Shown piece by piece: positions 47,649-58,023 of a DNA stretch of 64,000 nucleotides (position 1 is its first letter; each line of letters opens with the position of its first letter). The translations under genes were made by a program, and so were the position numbers. This DNA comes from Sporosarcina thermotolerans (GTDB taxonomy: Bacteria; Bacillota; Bacilli; Bacillales_A; Planococcaceae): contig NZ_CP125968.1 of assembly GCF_030067815.1 (NCBI RefSeq), positions 3,030,001-3,094,000 of the forward strand. The letters run 5' to 3'. The notes under the pieces were generated by a model. It saw only the letters and a list, made by a program, of their open reading frames with translations. It ran no database searches and had not been told where the DNA came from.

Positions 47649-47687
47649 GACGGGTGAAAAATAGCGTTTTGCTATCTTTCACCCGTC
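47649..47687 (-). terminator. Intrinsic terminator of the ABC/sigma operon
   Basis: Long hairpin: GACGGGTGAAA/TTTCACCCGTC with an inner ATAGC/GCTAT helix; TCTTTT follows on the minus strand, downstream of the last permease gene. The rest of the gap 47688-47763 shows nothing recognisable. Confidence 0.75.
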
Positions 47688-47763
47688 ATATTGATTTACC
47701 TCATGTACTTATAATTGTTTATTGATTAAAACCTTGGTTCTTTAATGGAAGTCCCCTCTATTT

Positions 47764-48894
47764 TCACATCAAAACATCCATCTTTTTCTCACGCTTTACA
47801 AGACAATAAATAATGATTGAGCTTACAATAATCATGCTGCCGTAAGATAGAGGGGGTAGCCATTTCGGACTCCAGATAAGAATCATATTCGGTAATAATC
47901 GATTCAGGCCAATGATGAGAAATCCGACTATGAAAGGAATTTGGATGCCAATTAAGGACACCATGTTTGGTACTACGTTTGAGAAGCTCATAGATAGGGT
48001 TACGAAAATGAATCCGATTAAGTAAATTGCGGCGACACATAGCATGATGAATTGGAAGAACGTGGGGTCGTACCAAGATTCATTCCCAATAAAGGTGTTA
48101 ACACGGACTTTAAAAAACATGGACGTATTATTCAATGAATACAAACCTAAATAGACGGTCAACAATCCAGTAATAATAGTGAATGTTGAGATGTATCCTG
48201 CCAAGAGTTTCGTCTTGAAAAGATTCCTTCCCTTTTTCGACGTGTACTGCAACGTAAGAATACCTCTTGAACGGTCCTTCAAAATTGTTGGCGAAATAAC
48301 TAACACAACACTGAACAAAATAGCGACCCCGACATGTGTAATAAACGTTTTAAAGTTTTGGATAACTATTTCCGTGTATACTCCGAATTTTTCTTCTGCA
48401 ATTAATTCGATTAAACGGTCTCTCTGGTTATCAGTAAGTACTTCAGGAATAGTTTTTCTGAAGTTATAAAACTCAATTAGCCTTTCACGCTCTTGCAAAT
48501 CCCAAAAGAGATCAGTTTTATTTCCGAAAAAAACGTCATCTCGAAGATCGCGTGCTTCTTGGGATGGATTCCACCAATCGTATGCATGGAATTTTTCAAC
48601 TGTATCTAAACCCTCTGCTACGAAATCCTCCCTGGACTGCAAATACCGATTTGTTTCTTCCACTGTTTCCTCGTATACTTTTTCGAAGTCACTAAACTCG
48701 TCATCATCCATAGTAGCACCGTATTTCTCTACCATTCCAACTCCGATGTTATACGAATAAACCTCACTGCCATTGGGGAAATATTTAATATCAAATTCAA
48801 TCATAAAGAAATAAAGTAAGCTATTGATCAATAACAATAATAACATTGTCTTCCACGTGAAAATTTTCTTTATTTCATTCCATAAAACCCTCAT
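47764..48894 (-). CDS. ABC-2 type transporter permease
   Basis: A 376-residue membrane protein with one segment near the N-terminus, a large extracellular loop (~residues 45-175), and five C-terminal segments, the usual ABC-2 permease layout. GILTLQYTSKKGRNLFKTKL is the cytosolic coupling loop and is almost repeated in the next permease. ATG 48894, after GAGGGGGG, is preferred over GTG 48909. Last gene of the sigma/ABC operon. Confidence 0.82.
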   Translation of the reverse strand: MRVLWNEIKKIFTWKTMLLLLLINSLLYFFMIEFDIKYFPNGSEVYSYNIGVGMVEKYGATMDDDEFSDFEKVYEETVEETNRYLQSREDFVAEGLDTVEKFHAYDWWNPSQEARDLRDDVFFGNKTDLFWDLQERERLIEFYNFRKTIPEVLTDNQRDRLIELIAEEKFGVYTEIVIQNFKTFITHVGVAILFSVVLVISPTILKDRSRGILTLQYTSKKGRNLFKTKLLAGYISTFTIITGLLTVYLGLYSLNNTSMFFKVRVNTFIGNESWYDPTFFQFIMLCVAAIYLIGFIFVTLSMSFSNVVPNMVSLIGIQIPFIVGFLIIGLNRLLPNMILIWSPKWLPPLSYGSMIIVSSIIIYCLVKREKKMDVLM

Positions 48895-48905
48895 TGTTAC
48901 CCCCC

Positions 48906-50159
48906 TCACTGTATATCGATTTTAAGGAAACGTTTATACGACCAGAAACAAACTGCAAGCGTGATTACCGTCCAAAAGCTGATTGTAATCCATTCAAAGT
49001 TTTCGAATAGGATCAATCCGCTGCTTCCCATGAACGAGGATGTGACAGTTAGGATCAATGTCGGTAATGTATACGCAGAGACGAATAACAGAATTGAAGA
49101 CTTTGGCATAAAGCCTGGTAATAGCCAAATAAGGACGAATAGTGCTGCCATGAGAAAGAAAGTGATATAACTGTTTTTCACCGTGACGGATAATGCAAAT
49201 GTCAAACCCGAAAATAGCAATAGAGTTACAAAAACAAGTGCAATTACCCCTATTAGAAAGGCTCCTACAGATATATCCCACCAAGCGACATACGGGAAAT
49301 TATATTCCCAGTTGAATGCGCTGCTAATGGATGTTCCCCAGACATGCGAGTAATCAAAAACAGCGAAAAACGTTCCGAGTGTTATCGCGAATAGTAAGAA
49401 CACAATAGTTGTCGCCATTGCTAAAGATGACAGAAGCTTGTTCTTCATCAGTTTTCTGCCGCGTTTTGTGGAGTATGTAAGTAGATGAGTCCTGTTTTCA
49501 AACTCATACGTCGTAATCAATGCTGTCGTCAAGACGATCAATAGAAGAGATTCGATAATGATTTGCAGGAAGACCGTCTTGAAGAGAAAGGTATGCATGA
49601 AATATGCTTTCCCAGCGAAAAACCACCGCTTTTGTTCCCCTTTATTAACCATTTCCTCGAATCGTTCAGAGAACTTCTCGTTTTCATTCAGAAATGTTTC
49701 GGCAGCTTTGCCACTAAGACCGTATTTCTCAATTTCCACTTCAGCCATTTTCTGTATGTCAATTTTTTTATAACTTTCATCAATTGACTTCGCCATGTTC
49801 AAATACATTTCTTTAAGTTGCAGCCGGTGAATGAACTCCCATTGTTCATCGTTATATTTCTCTTGATCCTCATAGCGCAATCCGTCAAGAAATTCATAGA
49901 CGCTTGTAAATTCGGACGCTGTCATCCTATTTAATTCAGCTACGTCGATTTGTACATCACTCTTGAATTCGTCTAAAGATTCATCTGTTATATCCAATCC
50001 GTACGTCTCGATAATTTCATTAATTATCTTTAATTCTTCCTTATGGTCGGATGAACTGACGATGACAAATATATTAAAAGCAGAAAAAACGATGATCAGT
50101 GAAATCAAGATAGGCGATGTCAATACTTTCTTACATTCATGGAAGATAATACGCATCAT
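48906..50159 (-). CDS. ABC-2 type transporter permease
   Basis: A 417-residue membrane protein with the same plan as its downstream partner: one N-terminal membrane segment, an extracellular domain of about 175 residues, and a block of five or six C-terminal segments. The coupling-loop stretch ENRTHLLTYSTKRGRKLMKN parallels that in the partner, so the two are paralogues. Its start overlaps the ATPase stop by 4 bp. Confidence 0.83.
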   Translation of the reverse strand: MMRIIFHECKKVLTSPILISLIIVFSAFNIFVIVSSSDHKEELKIINEIIETYGLDITDESLDEFKSDVQIDVAELNRMTASEFTSVYEFLDGLRYEDQEKYNDEQWEFIHRLQLKEMYLNMAKSIDESYKKIDIQKMAEVEIEKYGLSGKAAETFLNENEKFSERFEEMVNKGEQKRWFFAGKAYFMHTFLFKTVFLQIIIESLLLIVLTTALITTYEFENRTHLLTYSTKRGRKLMKNKLLSSLAMATTIVFLLFAITLGTFFAVFDYSHVWGTSISSAFNWEYNFPYVAWWDISVGAFLIGVIALVFVTLLLFSGLTFALSVTVKNSYITFFLMAALFVLIWLLPGFMPKSSILLFVSAYTLPTLILTVTSSFMGSSGLILFENFEWITISFWTVITLAVCFWSYKRFLKIDIQ

Positions 50160-51030
50160 ACTTCCCCTTCGATTTCATCGCGGTATTCGTAAAGGAATAC
50201 ATCCTCCAACTGCGGCACTACTTGCTTCCATTCTGCTTCCGGCACGCTTTTATGGATGAAACGAACAATCATCTTGCCATACTCCTGCTTTTCAGAAAGA
50301 AGAACATATTTCTTCCGGAAAGCTTCCAACAGTTCAAAGTCGACGGTTGTTTCGAACACATTTCCGTTCAACGTAGCACAAATTTGCTCAACCGAATCCT
50401 TATAAAGCAGCTGCTTTTTTTTGATCATAATGATTTCATTCGCAATTGATTCAATATCCGATACGATATGGGTTGAAATAATAACGAGCCTATCGCGGGC
50501 GAGTTCAGTGAGTATGTGACGGAATCGCGCCCTTTCTTTCGGATCAAGGCCGGCTGTCGGCTCATCCAGAATGAGAATTTTCGGGTCGTTCAGCAATGCT
50601 TGTGCAATGCCAACTCGCTGGATCATTCCACCAGAAAATTTCTTCATTTTTTTATTCACTACATCACCTAAAGCTACTTTTTCCAGTAATTCATCGATTT
50701 TTTGGAGTGCCTCTTTTTTTCCGATCCCTTTTAACGCTGCCAAATACAACATATATTGCTTAGGCGAATAGTTTTTGTAATAACCGAATTGCTGTGGCAA
50801 AAAACCTAACAGCTCACGATACTGCTCATCCATATCTATAATGTTTTTCCCTTTAAATTGGATTTCACCTTCGCTCGGCGTAATCAAGGTCGCCAACATT
50901 TTGATCAGCGTTGTTTTCCCGCGCCATTCGGAGCAAGCAATCCATAAAGACCCGTGTTGAATTCCAAATTGATTTGCTGCAACGCGGTGAAATCCCCGTA
51001 GCGTTTGCCTACATCTTTCACGACTAACAT
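50156..51030 (-). pseudogene. ABC transporter ATP-binding protein, one frameshift
   Basis: From ATG 51030 (AAGGGG upstream) the protein has NGAGKTTLIK (Walker A), MKKFSGGMIQRVGIAQAL (signature), ILILDEPTAGLDP (Walker B) and ISTHIVSDIE (switch His). One base is missing at 50914-50920, inside the Walker A codons; restored length is 291 residues. The two ABC-2 permeases follow. Substrate unknown; such exporters often serve antimicrobial-peptide resistance. Confidence 0.88.
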
Positions 51031-51093
51031 ATTAAAATACCCCTTCCGTCTGTTTGAAACTGACTAACTTTTTTAAGTAATTCATATACATGA

Positions 51094-51783
51094 TCAGAAA
51101 CTAAGAAGAACAACTGCATAAATGAATACCGGCAAATGGAGGAGCATGCCGTTGTAAAACTCGTTATTTACTGATCTTAAGATGTTGTTTCCTATCAGCC
51201 ATACTGTAATCGTCACTATGACAATTCCTTTTGTCCTTCGGTTCATAAGAGCAATCAAAAGAATGATCGAGAACAGAAATAGAGATGTACCGGAAATCAT
51301 AAACGCACGAACAAAATATATTTCTTCATATTTCATGGCAATGAATGCTATCGCCAACGTATTCAGGAACATTGTTGAAATACTAAATGCAAGCATCCGG
51401 AAGGCAATTACCTGATAGACATTGTATTTACACGCCATTTCTACGTCATAGGTGGCATTTTGTATTTTATTCATATACGTATAGATCGAAAAGACAAGGA
51501 ACAAAATCGGTGAAAACAGGAAGATATAGGCATACAGATTTAGCAAGTCACCATGAATCGGCACAATGAGAAATAGGCTGTATAATCCGATTGCAATCAT
51601 TACAATGAAGCTTAGCTCCAATCGGTCCGAAAACAGATGCCGCCATCCGACTTGGTGAACCATAGAACGCAAATAGGAAGTGAATCTTTCCTTTTTCACT
51701 AACCCGTGGGTAACAATTTGACTGATTTGCTTGTCAATAGTGCTGTCGTCTGGCATTGGGATATTGAATTTATCTTTCTTCAA
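51094..51783 (-). CDS. Membrane protein, possible anti-sigma partner
   Basis: A 229-residue protein: a soluble N-terminus of about 60 residues and six membrane segments. It lies between the ECF sigma gene, which it overlaps by 14 bp, and the ABC genes. The position and the cytosolic N-terminus suit a membrane-bound sigma regulator, but no zinc anti-sigma motif (HxxxCxxC) is present, so this is inference. Alternatively it is another exporter part. Confidence 0.65.
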   Translation of the reverse strand: MKKDKFNIPMPDDSTIDKQISQIVTHGLVKKERFTSYLRSMVHQVGWRHLFSDRLELSFIVMIAIGLYSLFLIVPIHGDLLNLYAYIFLFSPILFLVFSIYTYMNKIQNATYDVEMACKYNVYQVIAFRMLAFSISTMFLNTLAIAFIAMKYEEIYFVRAFMISGTSLFLFSIILLIALMNRRTKGIVIVTITVWLIGNNILRSVNNEFYNGMLLHLPVFIYAVVLLSF

Positions 51784-52335
51784 TGTTCTCCACCTCCATT
51801 TCTTTACGGATCCACTTCAATGCTGCGTAGTATCTTGTTTTGACTGTAGATAAAGGGATTGCTTCAATGGACGCAATCTCTTTCAATGTATAATCGCCAA
51901 ATAGCTTCAATCGGATGATTTGCTGAGAATATGCGTCAAGCCGATTCACCACTGAATTAACAAGTTCAAATTGTTCTTTATGCTCAAGCTCGATCTCCAA
52001 ATTGTAATCATCTTCAACTTCCTGATGGATGTCCTCGATTGGCTGTGTAAATTGTGCATACCGATAATGCTTAGAGCGGAAATAATCGACAATACGGTTT
52101 GAGGCAATCCTGTATAGCCATGTCCGAAAAGATGCTTTTTTCGGGTCGTACGCATGGATGGATTGCAAATAGCTATGAATAGCTCTTGAGTTACATCCAA
52201 CGACAGGTCTGCGTCGAGTGTCTGCTTATAATGAAAAGCATACATTTCCTTGTAATATTTCGAGACAAGATTATTTGCCGCAGACTCACTTGCATTCTTT
52301 TTTATCTGTTTGATCCAGCGTAGGTCGTTATCCAT
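51770..52335 (-). pseudogene. ECF-type RNA polymerase sigma factor, one frameshift
   Basis: Region 2 contains DVTQELF and RTWLYRIASNRIVDYFR, and region 4 contains IRLKLFGDYTLKEIASIEA and PLSTVKTRYYAALKWIR. One base is missing at about 52173-52174, between regions 2.1 and 2.2; restored length is 188 residues. It is the first gene of a five-gene unit (sigma, membrane protein, ATPase, two permeases), so the ABC exporter is probably under its own sigma factor. Confidence 0.88.
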
Positions 52336-52460
52336 TCATTCATCACATGCTTTCCGATATCATTGCCTATAAGTATATTCGAGATTCATATTGAAAAAGT
52401 TTGAGGGACTTGAAAATTATTTCATAGGCTGTCGTTCTACTATAGGTTAGGCATATTAAA

Positions 52461-52490
52461 AACGCATGGATTTATATAAATCCATGCGTT
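52461..52490. terminator. Bidirectional palindromic terminator
   Basis: A perfect 30-bp palindrome built on ACGCATGGATTTA/TAAATCCATGCGT, flanked by A and T tracts, after the NUDIX gene. Confidence 0.85.
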
Positions 52491-52530
52491 TTCCCATTTA
52501 CTATTTTTCTTAGATGAAGCACCCAATACT

Positions 52531-53001
52531 CTAACTTCTATTCGAGTCTTCAATTTCATAATTTAGTGTACTTTCCCACCAGATGTTCTTTTTTCCGTTC
52601 ATATACTTTTGTATAAGTTGTCTAAAAGGATAGGGTTGTAGGTTACAATTATCCAGATCCTCTTCCTTACACCAGAAAAACTGGAGATGTGGTTCACTTG
52701 ATTGCGGGTTAATACCTGCTGTTAGACTTTTGCTTGTAACCTCAAACACCTGATTTACTTCGCAATTCAAAATGCCTTTTTTCTCCCACTTATGTTCTAC
52801 TAAACCAAGGAAATTACCCACTGTGCAACTTATTCCTAATTCTTCTTCAACCTCCCTGGCCAGTGCATCTTTTGCACTTTCGCAAAATTCAATATGGCCG
52901 CCCGGTAAAAATGTGTTTTTTTCTCCAATGGCTTGGGCAAGCAAAACTTGATTATCTTTTATGAAAATCCCTCTTGCTAAATGATGGAACGGATTCGTCA
53001 A
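52531..53001 (-). CDS. NUDIX hydrolase
   Basis: A 156-residue protein with a full NUDIX box G-HIEFC-E-SAKDALA-REVEEELGI (only the third x is Cys). The N-terminus ARGIFIKDNQVLLAQ is typical. Substrate unknown. It lies between array D and a palindromic terminator, as a single-gene unit. Confidence 0.92.
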   Translation of the reverse strand: MTNPFHHLARGIFIKDNQVLLAQAIGEKNTFLPGGHIEFCESAKDALAREVEEELGISCTVGNFLGLVEHKWEKKGILNCEVNQVFEVTSKSLTAGINPQSSEPHLQFFWCKEEDLDNCNLQPYPFRQLIQKYMNGKKNIWWESTLNYEIEDSNRS

Positions 53002-53024
53002 CTAATTCTCCCCCTTATTATGTG

Positions 53025-53144
53025 TTTATGAGCTTTTGAAGTGATTTATGCGTTTCTGTATGGATTTATGCGCCCTTATCTGCTTTTATGAGCTTTTCGT
53101 CCGATTTATGCGTGATTTTAGCGATTTATGCGTTTTTCGGTGAA
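53025..53144. repeat. Short-period repeat array D (6 units, 20 bp)
   Basis: Units start at 53025, 53045, 53065, 53085, 53105 and 53125, exactly 20 bp apart. The core is TTTATGAGC or TTTATGCGY; the other 11 bases vary. Unit 6 overlaps the last codons and TAA of helD (stop at 53126-53128). The 20-bp period rules out coding use. Confidence 0.9.
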
Positions 53145-55358
53145 ATCAATGGTAGTAATGAGTCGGAAAGCAGATGCAATTCATGCATTGGCCTTGTCAT
53201 TGCGACGTATAACAGCTTTCGATCGATCGGATGATCTCTGAACGGTTCATCGAATGCTGCAATAATGACTGCGTCGAACTCGAGTCCTTTTGACAAATGG
53301 CTCGGCACGATCAACAGGCAATCTCCGTTTATATCAGAGTTTTCTCCCAATAATTGGACGGGCATGCCCGACTTTTCGAGTTGTTTGTGGATGGCTGTTG
53401 CTTCTTTCCGCGTTTTGCAAATTAATGCAATGAGCGGTGTCCCCTGCCAAGTATTGCTTCATAGATATCATTTACCTCGGAGGCATCAAGTTCTTGCAAA
53501 TTATAAAACTCCGGCTCCCGGCCATGACGAACAACCGGTTCGACCAACGGCAAGTCTTCGTCCATCTGGGCAAGGACTTTGTTTGCGAGTTGCATGATTT
53601 CGATTGTTGTTCGGTAACTTTTCTGCAGCGTTGTATAGGTAGCTCGAGGGAACATTTCCTGTACGGGTTCCCACGAGGTCAACGCCCTGTAGCTATGGAT
53701 ACCTTGCGCCAAGTCCCCCACCATTGTGAACATATCTGTTTCGAGTCCGTCTTGGAGAGCTGCAAGTTGGAATTCACTGTAATCTTGTACTTCATCGATG
53801 AAGACGACACGCATTTTCCATTTATCCTCCACGCCTTTCAGTTTTGCATGCAGAAAATAGAGGGCTGCTAAATCCTCAGTCTCCCAAGCAACACTAACGT
53901 GCGCGGCAAAAAAAGCATCCCTTTCCGAATCGGACCAGTGGCATGCCAGTTCATTATGTAATTGAGGATCTGTAAGCCAGTCCCTGTATAGCTTTTTACA
54001 ATTAAACTTTTTAAATTTCCGCATATAGGAAGCGACTTTTTGTTTCCCTTCTTTTTCAATAGAAGGAAGACGTTCGTCGCGCTCATCCATGATCCTTGTA
54101 ATCCGTAATCTGCGCTTTTCATCGTCACGAATACCGTACAGTGCTTTATCGAGCGCTTCCTCGTATTTATCGGACAAAATTTTATAAAGTTGTTTCCTCT
54201 TCCGATTCACTTCGCTTTGCATAATAACGCGAATCCGCTCAATTCGCTTCTCAAGTGGCATATAGTTGAAGTCTTCAAGGAACAGCTTTTTTAGTCGAGT
54301 GGCTCGCATAATGCGATACTTCTCAATATAGACGTCTTCAAATAGTTCCGCGGTCATAAGCTCCAATTTTTCGACATATTTCTGCATAATTTCACGGTAC
54401 TGAAGCGTTCCTTTCATTTTCGCAATAGAAATTGTTTCTTCATTCAAAGCGGACTCCGCAGTTAACATCTCCAACTTTTCGTTCGGATCAGCCAACTTCA
54501 GCTTCAATCCAGTGGCGTTCAATACATATTCGGCGAATGTAGTTTGGCATATCCTGCCTACGCCTAATTCCGGTAGCACATCGCCGATATATTCCATGAA
54601 CAGCTTGCTTGGAGCTAAGATCATTAATTTCTCCGAAGGAAAATCCGTACCCATCGTATAGAGAAAATAGGAAATACGGTGAAGGGCGATTGTCGTTTTC
54701 CCACTTCCCGCTGCTCCTTGAACGATAATAGGCGATTTCAGATTCGCACGAATGATTTCATTCTGCTCGGCTTGTATTGTCGAAACGATTTCTGTTAGGC
54801 GGACATCCGCCTTTCCGGCCAATGCTTCCTGTAGCAATTCGTCATTCGTCGTTAGATCAATATCAAGGATATCGAGCAATTCGCCTTCTTCAATTTTGTA
54901 TTGCCTTTTCGAATAAAGATGTCCACTGATTTCTTCGTCACGCACTTTATACGTCAAGTCTCCGAGTCTACCATCATAGTAAACATTCGCAACTGGGGAA
55001 CGCCAATCGACGATAATCGGCTCTTGTGTTTCTTGATGGAAGACGGAGGTTTTTCCAATATAAAGGAATTCATCTTTCTCCCCACTTGCACTAAAATGGA
55101 TTCGGCAAAATAAGGCTTTTGCTGGATCGCCTCTAATCCTTCTTTTTGGGTTCGTGCCATTTCAAAAAATCGGGTATTCGTCAAAATGTTAATGTAGCTC
55201 AAACTTGAATCTAAATAATCCAAGTCGGCCATCGCATGACGGATTTCATCTTGTGAGGATTGCACATCACGCATCGACTCCTCAAGGAGCTTCTGCATAT
55301 AGTGCTTCGTGTAGTCAAGGCGCTGCAATTCAAACTCAAAATCGGGATGTTTCTGCAT
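53126..55358 (-). pseudogene. helD: HelD-like RNA polymerase-recycling helicase, two frameshifts
   Basis: A coiled-coil N-terminus, then GAAGSGKTTIALHRISYFL (Walker A), FIDEVQDYSEFQ (Walker B), SYRTTIEIMQLANKVL, and a C-terminal SKGLEFDAVIIA/LLYVAMTRPMHELHLL. These are the UvrD-like motifs of HelD, which frees stalled RNA polymerase. One base is missing at GG 55104-55105 and one near 53449-53450; restored length is 744 residues (B. subtilis HelD 774). Array D overlaps its stop codon. Confidence 0.9.
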
Positions 55359-55500
55359 ATACAGTCCTCCATTTTGCGTATTTTGCGTCCTGCTTTCTGT
55401 AGAGATGTTGGGGTTTTTAGGAAACAGAAATTGATTGTATCATTACAACATGTTTTAGGCAATACAATTTATTCAGAATCGTTGGAACGCGTAAAAAAAT

Positions 55501-55525
55501 CCCCACACCCGCTATAGGTGTGGAG
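55501..55525 (-). terminator. Intrinsic terminator of the chemoreceptor gene
   Basis: 9-bp stem CCCCACACC/GGTGTGGAG (one G-U) with a run of T on the minus strand. Confidence 0.88.
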
Positions 55526-55531
55526 AAATTG

Positions 55532-57220
55532 TTATACTGTAAAACGTCTCATATCATTTTGTAGTTTTTCGGCAACTTCTGAAAGTGTTTGGGCACTCGA
55601 AGCGATTTCCTGGTGTGATGCCAATTGCTCTTCAGTTGCTGCACTTGTTGACTGGGCCTCCGCCGATGTTTGCATCGCGAGCTCCTCAACTTTTTCAGCC
55701 CCAAGCGTTACACTATTGGTCATAGAACGGATCTTCTCGATTGCTGCAGAAACCGTTTCAACTTTTGCACTTACATCATTTGTCGCCAATTTTATCTCGT
55801 TGAACACATTATTCGTCTTGTAGGTAATTGTTAGTCCTTCTTTTACTAAACTGTTTCCAACTTCCGAACTGTTCACTGCAAGTGAAACATTTCGAATGAC
55901 GGCGTCAATCATTCGACCAATTTCTTCTGCCGACTTTTTCGATTGCTCCGCCAAATTCCGTACTTCATTAGCAACTACTGCAAACCCTCTTCCTTGTTCT
56001 CCCACACGAGCGGCTTCTATTGCAGCATTCAATGCCAAGAGGTTTGTCTGCTCTGCAATTCCAGTAATAATTTCGGTGACTTTCCGAATTCTTTCCGAAT
56101 GGACGGCAAGATCAGTAATGATGTCAGCTGATTGACTGAAGGAATTGGATATGCTTGTCATTTGATTTGTTACTTCCTTCATCAAATCGGCGCCATCCCC
56201 CACAAGTTGTAATACTTGCTCTGATGACTTCAGCATCGCTGCATTATCAGTCGTGATTTGATTAATATCATTCACCATTTCGCCCATTGCATCATTCGAA
56301 GAATTTACAAGATTCACTTGCATATCGCTTGCCAATAAGTTCTTTTCGGCAATTTCTGCTACCAGCTCCGAGGCTGCAAGGCCCTCTTCAGAACTGGCTG
56401 TCAATTGCTGTGCCTGTGCTGCAAGCTGGTGTGCTGAATCTCTTGTATTTGCGATAATCACTCGTAGATCTGTTTTCATCTCATTGAAGGCTATTGCCAT
56501 TTCGCCAATTTCATCCTTATTTTTAATATTCAATGGATCTATGGCAAAATCCCCCTGTGCAAGCCTTGTTAATCCACTTGTCATTTTTTTCACTGGACCC
56601 GTTATGTTTTTACTAATGAAATAGGAGATAATCATGCTCAAAATCAGGACAATTGCCATTACACCTATTATAAAGTAGCCTGTCGATTGTATCCTTTGTT
56701 CCATTTTTTCTTCGGCATCATAAATTTGCGCACGTTGGTTGCTTATTAATTTATTCGCTTTATCTATAACAAGTATTTGATACGGTTCTGCGTCTTCTGC
56801 GTATTTCCTCGCCTGCACATCTTTACCTATATCGAAGGCAGCAATCGCATTGTCGGTTAGATCACGATATTGCTTGGATGCAATTTTTAGTTCTTCAAGC
56901 AAGGCTTTGTTTTCTTTGGATTTAAAAGACAAATCCAATTCCTCAATTTTTTCGTCAATCACTCGAAGCAACTTAAATCGATTCCCCAAATAGTCCTTAT
57001 CATTTCGTAAAAAGTAGCCCCGTAAATCATATGAAAGGTCTTTTTGATTGGATGAAAGCTGTTCCAACAATATAATTTTTTCCATTTGATCGTGAAGAAG
57101 CGATTTGTAGTTCCCACTTATGTTCGGAATGGTCAAGTAACTAAATGACCCGGAAATTATCATCAAAACTAATAAGGATAGAAAACCTGTCCATAATTTC
57201 TTACCAACTGAATATTTCAT
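55532..57220 (-). CDS. Methyl-accepting chemotaxis protein
   Basis: A 562-residue receptor: membrane segments at ~10-32 and ~182-204 flank a helical-bundle ligand domain ([20 protein letters not shown]), then HAMP and a long signalling domain with the hairpin tip [30 protein letters not shown]. Methylation-site helices are Glu/Gln-rich. The ligand is unknown. No other motility gene is in the window. Confidence 0.95.
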   Translation of the reverse strand: MKYSVGKKLWTGFLSLLVLMIISGSFSYLTIPNISGNYKSLLHDQMEKIILLEQLSSNQKDLSYDLRGYFLRNDKDYLGNRFKLLRVIDEKIEELDLSFKSKENKALLEELKIASKQYRDLTDNAIAAFDIGKDVQARKYAEDAEPYQILVIDKANKLISNQRAQIYDAEEKMEQRIQSTGYFIIGVMAIVLILSMIISYFISKNITGPVKKMTSGLTRLAQGDFAIDPLNIKNKDEIGEMAIAFNEMKTDLRVIIANTRDSAHQLAAQAQQLTASSEEGLAASELVAEIAEKNLLASDMQVNLVNSSNDAMGEMVNDINQITTDNAAMLKSSEQVLQLVGDGADLMKEVTNQMTSISNSFSQSADIITDLAVHSERIRKVTEIITGIAEQTNLLALNAAIEAARVGEQGRGFAVVANEVRNLAEQSKKSAEEIGRMIDAVIRNVSLAVNSSEVGNSLVKEGLTITYKTNNVFNEIKLATNDVSAKVETVSAAIEKIRSMTNSVTLGAEKVEELAMQTSAEAQSTSAATEEQLASHQEIASSAQTLSEVAEKLQNDMRRFTV

Positions 57221-57307
57221 TAGTATCCTCCTAAAATAGTAAACAATTTAATTATAATCTACTAACTATTTTTCGTATAGTACAAGGAGTAGGGGATAGC
57301 ATAAGAA

Positions 57308-57339
57308 AACCGCTCCAAGTCATATTGACTGGAACGGTT
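57308..57339 (-). terminator. Intrinsic terminator of the GNAT gene
   Basis: Imperfect 15-bp stem between AACCGCTCCAAGTCA and TGACTGGAACGGTT, with TTTTC following on the minus strand. Confidence 0.7.
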
Positions 57340-57345
57340 CTGTTT

Positions 57346-58023
57346 TCATTTTTGATATTTCACAATCCAGGATCCATTATTCTGTTCTATACCGACACCG
57401 ATCCAACCTTCACTTAACAATGATTGTTGCTTTGCTATATCAGACATGTCAACCACGGTACTGACCCGATTTTCGTTAACTTTACAACCAAGTTCTTTCA
57501 TCAATGTGTAACGGAGCAGGTTTCCGTATTTTTCTTTCAAGGATACAATGTGCATCCCTAATGCAAATTTATCCTTTAGACTGGCAATATTAAATGGAGC
57601 AACCGTCGCAAAAACATAACGATGACGATGTATGTCAATAGCATCTACTAATAGTTTCCCAAGAATCTGTTGTAGGCCGTTCCCCCTGTAATCGGGATCG
57701 ACAGTTGAAACTTCAGAATAAAGGACATACGACAATTTGGACTCGCCCAATCCAGCGTCCAACCCGAGATGATCCCCATCAATTTCCGGTTCAAGCATTG
57801 CCCTAAAGCCAATCAACTCATCGTCGTGAAATGCACCGATCATGGATCCGTTACCGTGGAGGATATTAAGAAATTCCTCTTCGGATAGTGGTTGTAGGAA
57901 TGAAGAATCCGCTAATGTAGCAATCACTTTCCTCTGTAATTTCATAATGGGATTCAAGTCTTCTATTTGCAACGTCCTAATAAATACTGTTTGACCGCTT
58001 TTCAACGTAAGTTCTTTTTCCAT
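57346..58023 (-). CDS. GNAT-family N-acetyltransferase
   Basis: A 225-residue GNAT enzyme: SEVSTVDPDYRGNGLQQILG is the acetyl-CoA motif and FATVAPFNIASLKDKFALGMH follows. Its start overlaps the stop of the enolase-superfamily gene by 1 bp, so the two are co-translated and may act on the same peptide or amino acid. Confidence 0.9.
   Translation of the reverse strand: MEKELTLKSGQTVFIRTLQIEDLNPIMKLQRKVIATLADSSFLQPLSEEEFLNILHGNGSMIGAFHDDELIGFRAMLEPEIDGDHLGLDAGLGESKLSYVLYSEVSTVDPDYRGNGLQQILGKLLVDAIDIHRHRYVFATVAPFNIASLKDKFALGMHIVSLKEKYGNLLRYTLMKELGCKVNENRVSTVVDMSDIAKQQSLLSEGWIGVGIEQNNGSWIVKYQK

Noticed and set aside
51094..51783. Classical zinc-binding anti-sigma factor
   Set aside because: The HxxxCxxC motif is absent and the protein has six membrane segments rather than one.
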